A stretch of 27,168 nt of DNA, taken from Lentihominibacter faecis (GTDB lineage: Bacteria > Bacillota > Clostridia > Peptostreptococcales > Anaerovoracaceae). The DNA is taken from assembly GCF_014306095.1 (NCBI RefSeq), contig NZ_JACRWC010000068.1:1-27168 (forward strand). The letters run 5' to 3'. This document shows positions 24,292 to 27,168 of the stretch, one piece after another (within the stretch, counting starts at the first letter, position 1; each line of letters opens with the position of its first letter). The notes beneath the pieces are model-generated. The model saw only the letters and a program-made list of their open reading frames with translations. It was not told where the DNA came from and ran no database searches. Position numbers and translations under genes: made by a program.

Positions 24292-24909
24292 TCAACTGTT
24301 CTGTGTTTTTATCAGCTTCAGCACATCTGCCGGTACGCCGCTGCTGACGCCCAGATCCTCTGTCTGGATGGCCAGGACATCCACATCAATAGTCAGTTTC
24401 GTATCGCGATCCAGCTGTCCTTCCACCAGATTGAGGAAAGTCACACTGTCAAAGAGCGCTCCCGTATTCCCCTGCGGTGACAACTTCTTCATAGCCCCGT
24501 CTGCGTCGATATACGCATAAGTATAAACCGAAGCATCAGCCTCCTCCGACTGATCCACCAGTTTCCAGCCGCTGTTGACCGTATAATGGAACAGATCCTG
24601 CTTCCTGCTGTCCTGCAGACTGCCGTCCGCTGCCGCCGTCTTCACGGAAGCCGTCGGCACCTTCACCTGCAGAAATACAAAGGCATCGTTACTCCCCGTG
24701 TTGGTCACCTGAGGATCCTTTTTTACCGTCTTGTTTGGCGTTAAGGCCGTCCCGTCGTCCGGGTTCCACCCCGGCTCCGTCAGGTCTACCGATACATTTC
24801 CCACGATAAACTCATTTGCCGCACTGCCCTGATCTGTAAAAAATGCCGTAGCCGATCCCAGCAGCATTACCCCGATGACAGCACAAACTGCGCACATTTT
24901 CTTTTTCAT
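24292..24909 (-). CDS. TasA/camelysin-family protein with SipW-type signal peptide
   Basis: The 205-residue product begins with a short SipW-type signal peptide (MKKKMCAVCAVIGVMLLGSA, then TAFFTDQGSA), in which cleavage is expected before FFTD, the hallmark of SipW-dependent proteins. The mature part has NEFIVGNVSVDLTEPGW, VTNTGSNDAFVFLQVKVP and a closing KLTIDVDVLAIQTEDL, matching the TasA/CalY pattern of biofilm fibre subunits. AAGGAGG lies 8 nt before the ATG at 24909; the longer in-frame start lies close to the transcription start. First gene of the five-gene operon and probably the major fibre subunit. Peptidase activity, once proposed for camelysin, is not evident. Confidence 0.85.
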   Translation of the reverse strand: MKKKMCAVCAVIGVMLLGSATAFFTDQGSAANEFIVGNVSVDLTEPGWNPDDGTALTPNKTVKKDPQVTNTGSNDAFVFLQVKVPTASVKTAAADGSLQDSRKQDLFHYTVNSGWKLVDQSEEADASVYTYAYIDADGAMKKLSPQGNTGALFDSVTFLNLVEGQLDRDTKLTIDVDVLAIQTEDLGVSSGVPADVLKLIKTQNS

Positions 24910-24957
24910 TCCCTTTTCCTCCTTTTGAATAGTATGTAATATTTTAATATTTGCTAA

Positions 24958-24986
24958 ATCATACATTATCTTCCATCATATGTCAA
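24958..24986 (-). promoter_or_regulatory. SigA-type promoter for the SipW/camelysin surface operon
   Basis: Minus strand perfect TTGACA (24981-24986), 17-bp spacer, TATGAT (24958-24963). The start is expected near 24951, giving a leader of about 42 nt that contains an AT-rich AATATTAAAATATT stretch. All five genes downstream overlap or are closely spaced, so this promoter should drive the whole set. Confidence 0.85.
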
Positions 24987-25028
24987 GCACGATCCGTAAA
25001 AAATTCCCAGAATGTAATCAACGCGCCA

Positions 25029-25062
25029 AAAAAAGAAATAAGCCGGAGCATTACACTCCGAC
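25029..25062 (-). terminator. Intrinsic terminator overlapping the end of the ABC permease gene
   Basis: Minus strand GTCGGAG-TGTAATG-CTCCGGC (one T-G pair) followed by TTATTTCTTTTTTT. The stem includes the last codons and stop codon of the permease, and isolates it from the surface operon promoter. Confidence 0.85.
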
Positions 25063-27168
25063 TCTTAACCTCTCTATTATGCTCCTGCGGGAGATCCCTC
25101 TGTACAACAGCGCCGGAAGCACTGCGCCCGCCGCCAGGAATACCGGCGCCGTTATAAATATCCCCTTCAGCGTGAAACGGTAACTGTAAAACCAGAACAT
25201 GTTTTCCAGCATTCTGCCTGCTATAGGTTCTATGATGATACTGAGCACAATGGACAGCAATATCGCACAGGCAGCGTACAGCAGTCCCTCGTATATCAGC
25301 ATCGATCGCAGTTGCTTCCCAGTCATCCCTATCGACTGCAACACTGCGAACTCATATCGTCTGCTCATCATACCCGTCATGATGCTGTTGAAAAAGTTGA
25401 GTATCCCCACGAGCCCGGTTATCACACAGAGCACTCCGCCCAGCAGCGTGAACATATTCCTGAATCCTTCAAATTCTGCTCTGACAGTAGCTTTGCTCTC
25501 ATACATCAGCGATGACGCCGGACTGCTGGTCAATTCCTTGAGGAAAGCTTCATCCCCGTCTTCCGCACTGCGATCTGACGCATCGAACATGTAAAACATC
25601 GGGAAGATCTCTGCGTCGCTGTCCGCTCTGAGCCTTTCCGAATTTATCACTGCGTCGATCGATGAAAAATCCGAGTATCGGAAAGACATGCTGTATGGCA
25701 CGCTCACGACTGCGCAGACGGTGTATCTGACATCGTGACTTCTTGCCACCTTGTATTTGATATATTCGCCCGGCGTGTTCTCGCTCGACTTTTCACCGGT
25801 CCGGCTGTCGATAAAGTACCCCTCATCGATGTAAGTCACGGTCACAGTATCGCCCGGTTTCGGAAGGCTGTCCCCATCCATAAGGTTTCCGTTATCGTCT
25901 GTTTCAGCCGCCACCGCTATGGCATTCTCTCCGGAATCACTCATCGGTGCGAGTTCTCCGTCGATGACCTGCAGCTTTTGCAAAAGTTCAGCGTCCAGAC
26001 CTTCTATTTGCAGATCACTGCACGGCATATTCTCCCTGCCCTCCTTCTGCAGCGCCTGCTTTGCATATGAGGTCTGTTCATCGTCATCCAGAGCATCGTC
26101 ATCCGAAGACCCGGCGCTTTTCGGCAGCCAGATCACAGAATCTGTATCATCCAATGACCAGGCCATGCCGCTAACCGAACTTTCAGTCCCAGCTTTTATC
26201 TCAGCGATCTCACCCTCGGACAACCCTGATTCGATGCCGTGTGCCTGAAAATTGAAATAGTCTGTTTTCCCTACAATGAAGTCAGCACAGGTCTGCTTAC
26301 TGAGGTATTTTTCCATGTCAAAACCGCCTACGAAAGCACACAGCACAGAAAGCAGCACGACCGACAGTGCCATCGACAGTATCACAACCAGCGTTTTCAG
26401 CCTGTTGCGACCTAGATTAGCAAGAGCCATCCGTCCAAGACCAGCACTTTTCATAGCACCTGGTTTCCGGATCCGCCGCATTTTACCGATTTTATGCTGA
26501 CCATGCGAAGCATCGGCATACTTTACAGCTTCTACGGGAGAAACTTTTGACGCCATCCGAGCCGGTCTGGCGCATGACAGAAATACCGTCACGATGGAAA
26601 ACAATGCAGATGCTGCGAATATCACAGGTGATATGCTCACCTCCACACACGAAGTTCCCAGAGAGGTAGATTCCATGATCACCGGCATCAGCACGCGCCC
26701 TGCCAGATATCCGATCACCAGCCCCGCCGGGCAACCTTCCGCACAGAGCATCATAGCCTGCTGTCTCACAATTCTTCGAAGCTGCCGCGGGGTCACCCCT
26801 ACGGTCTTCAGCAGTCCGTAGTATCTTATGTCGCTGCTGACCGATATCCTGAATATATTGTAGATGATCAGATATCCGGTCATTATGATCAGTATCAGCA
26901 GCGCCGCAGCAGCTGCGACCATCTCCAGATCTATACCATCCGCTGCCTGCGATGCCGTATACCCCCAGTTCACTCCGTATCTGACATAACCATCTTTATC
27001 CAGATCATCAGACTGAAAACCGAGATCATTCTCAACGGTTTTCATGTTTTCTTCTATGCCAATGCTCGTCCTGAACATGACGTTGATATCCTCACGCAAA
27101 TGGTCTGCACCGCCTCCGAATGCAGCCTGTTCCACCTTCCTTACATAGGCTTCTGACACATTTATGAA
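25051..27168 (-). CDS. FtsX-family ABC transporter permease (C-terminal part, cut by window edge)
   Basis: The 705 visible residues are the C-terminal part of a long-type permease. Helix AAALLILIIMTGYLIIYNIF starts an FtsX domain with the recurrent YYGLLKTVGVTPRQLRRIVRQQ motif; two further helices follow, then LGRMALANLGRNRLKT, which opens a second unit with a helix, an extracellular region of about 250 residues (MacB-like periplasmic core pattern) and a final three-helix FtsX domain with FAVLQSIGMTGKQLRSMLIYEG. Such permeases work with a separate ATPase on antimicrobial peptides, lipids or proteins. The frame is open to the window end, so start and ATPase gene should lie beyond 27168. Substrate unknown. 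Confidence 0.9.
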   Translation of the reverse strand, partial: FINVSEAYVRKVEQAAFGGGADHLREDINVMFRTSIGIEENMKTVENDLGFQSDDLDKDGYVRYGVNWGYTASQAADGIDLEMVAAAAALLILIIMTGYLIIYNIFRISVSSDIRYYGLLKTVGVTPRQLRRIVRQQAMMLCAEGCPAGLVIGYLAGRVLMPVIMESTSLGTSCVEVSISPVIFAASALFSIVTVFLSCARPARMASKVSPVEAVKYADASHGQHKIGKMRRIRKPGAMKSAGLGRMALANLGRNRLKTLVVILSMALSVVLLSVLCAFVGGFDMEKYLSKQTCADFIVGKTDYFNFQAHGIESGLSEGEIAEIKAGTESSVSGMAWSLDDTDSVIWLPKSAGSSDDDALDDDEQTSYAKQALQKEGRENMPCSDLQIEGLDAELLQKLQVIDGELAPMSDSGENAIAVAAETDDNGNLMDGDSLPKPGDTVTVTYIDEGYFIDSRTGEKSSENTPGEYIKYKVARSHDVRYTVCAVVSVPYSMSFRYSDFSSIDAVINSERLRADSDAEIFPMFYMFDASDRSAEDGDEAFLKELTSSPASSLMYESKATVRAEFEGFRNMFTLLGGVLCVITGLVGILNFFNSIMTGMMSRRYEFAVLQSIGMTGKQLRSMLIYEGLLYAACAILLSIVLSIIIEPIAGRMLENMFWFYSYRFTLKGIFITAPVFLAAGAVLPALLYRGISRRSIIERLRVGV

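Noticed and set aside
1..27168. tRNA, rRNA, CRISPR, insertion sequence or prophage
   Set aside because: No tRNA T-loop cluster, spaced direct repeats, transposase or phage gene was seen on reading both strands.

Overview
The window reads as chromosome of a low-to-mid GC, spore-forming, anaerobic Firmicute of the class Clostridia. The evidence is a Mbl-type MreB beside SpoIIID, a SigE-type promoter in front of spoIIID, a tig-clpP-clpX-lon-engB operon, FeoA/FeoB with a FeoB-associated Cys-rich protein, and strong AGGAGG ribosome-binding sites. A member of the Anaerovoracaceae / Eubacteriales Family XIII group is my guess; the sequence does not prove it. Most genes are on the minus strand; only mnmM and spoIIID are on the plus strand.

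Layout by coordinate. 1-6038 (minus): protein quality-control operon tig, clpP, clpX, lon and the start of engB, driven by a promoter in front of tig. 6205-6792 (plus): mnmM, a tRNA wobble-uridine methyltransferase, divergent from tig and ending in a bidirectional terminator. 6818-9378 (minus): ferrous iron uptake (feoA, feoB, Cys-rich partner). 9591-10733: a CYTH phosphatase gene and a membrane-anchored HMA/Cys protein. 10880-14073: argF/arcB, an rRNA methyltransferase of the YpsC/RlmL family, and mbl. 14250-14519 (plus): spoIIID. 14574-16775: pyrG with a long structured leader, followed by a six-TM Pr6Pr-like protein. 16986-18344: an orphan beta-class DNA methyltransferase. 18374-18713: a frameshifted SH3 exported protein. 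18894-20008: yqeY, rpsU and a HIT protein. 20060-24909: a five-gene SipW/camelysin surface operon. 25051-27168: the C-terminal part of an FtsX-family ABC permease, cut by the window edge.

Two things stand out. First, a 16-bp palindrome GTTAG-N6-CTAAC lies at the feoA promoter and at the promoter of the HMA/Cys membrane protein, with a one-mismatch copy upstream of feoB. This suggests one metal-responsive regulator controls all three and places the HMA protein in the ferrous iron regulon. Second, the 20060-24909 operon encodes two camelysin/TasA-type proteins, a third related exported protein, a large SHIRT-domain adhesin and a dedicated Ser/His signal peptidase. One camelysin-like protein ends in a variant sortase motif (FPVTG). 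The set looks like a self-contained, wall-attached surface fibre or adhesion system. Also notable are a terminator-like pyrG leader lacking the GGG start used for reiterative control in Bacillus, and a perfect inverted repeat at the predicted spoIIID transcription start. No rRNA, tRNA, CRISPR array, IS element or prophage gene was seen, and no gene-free stretch exceeds 300 bases.
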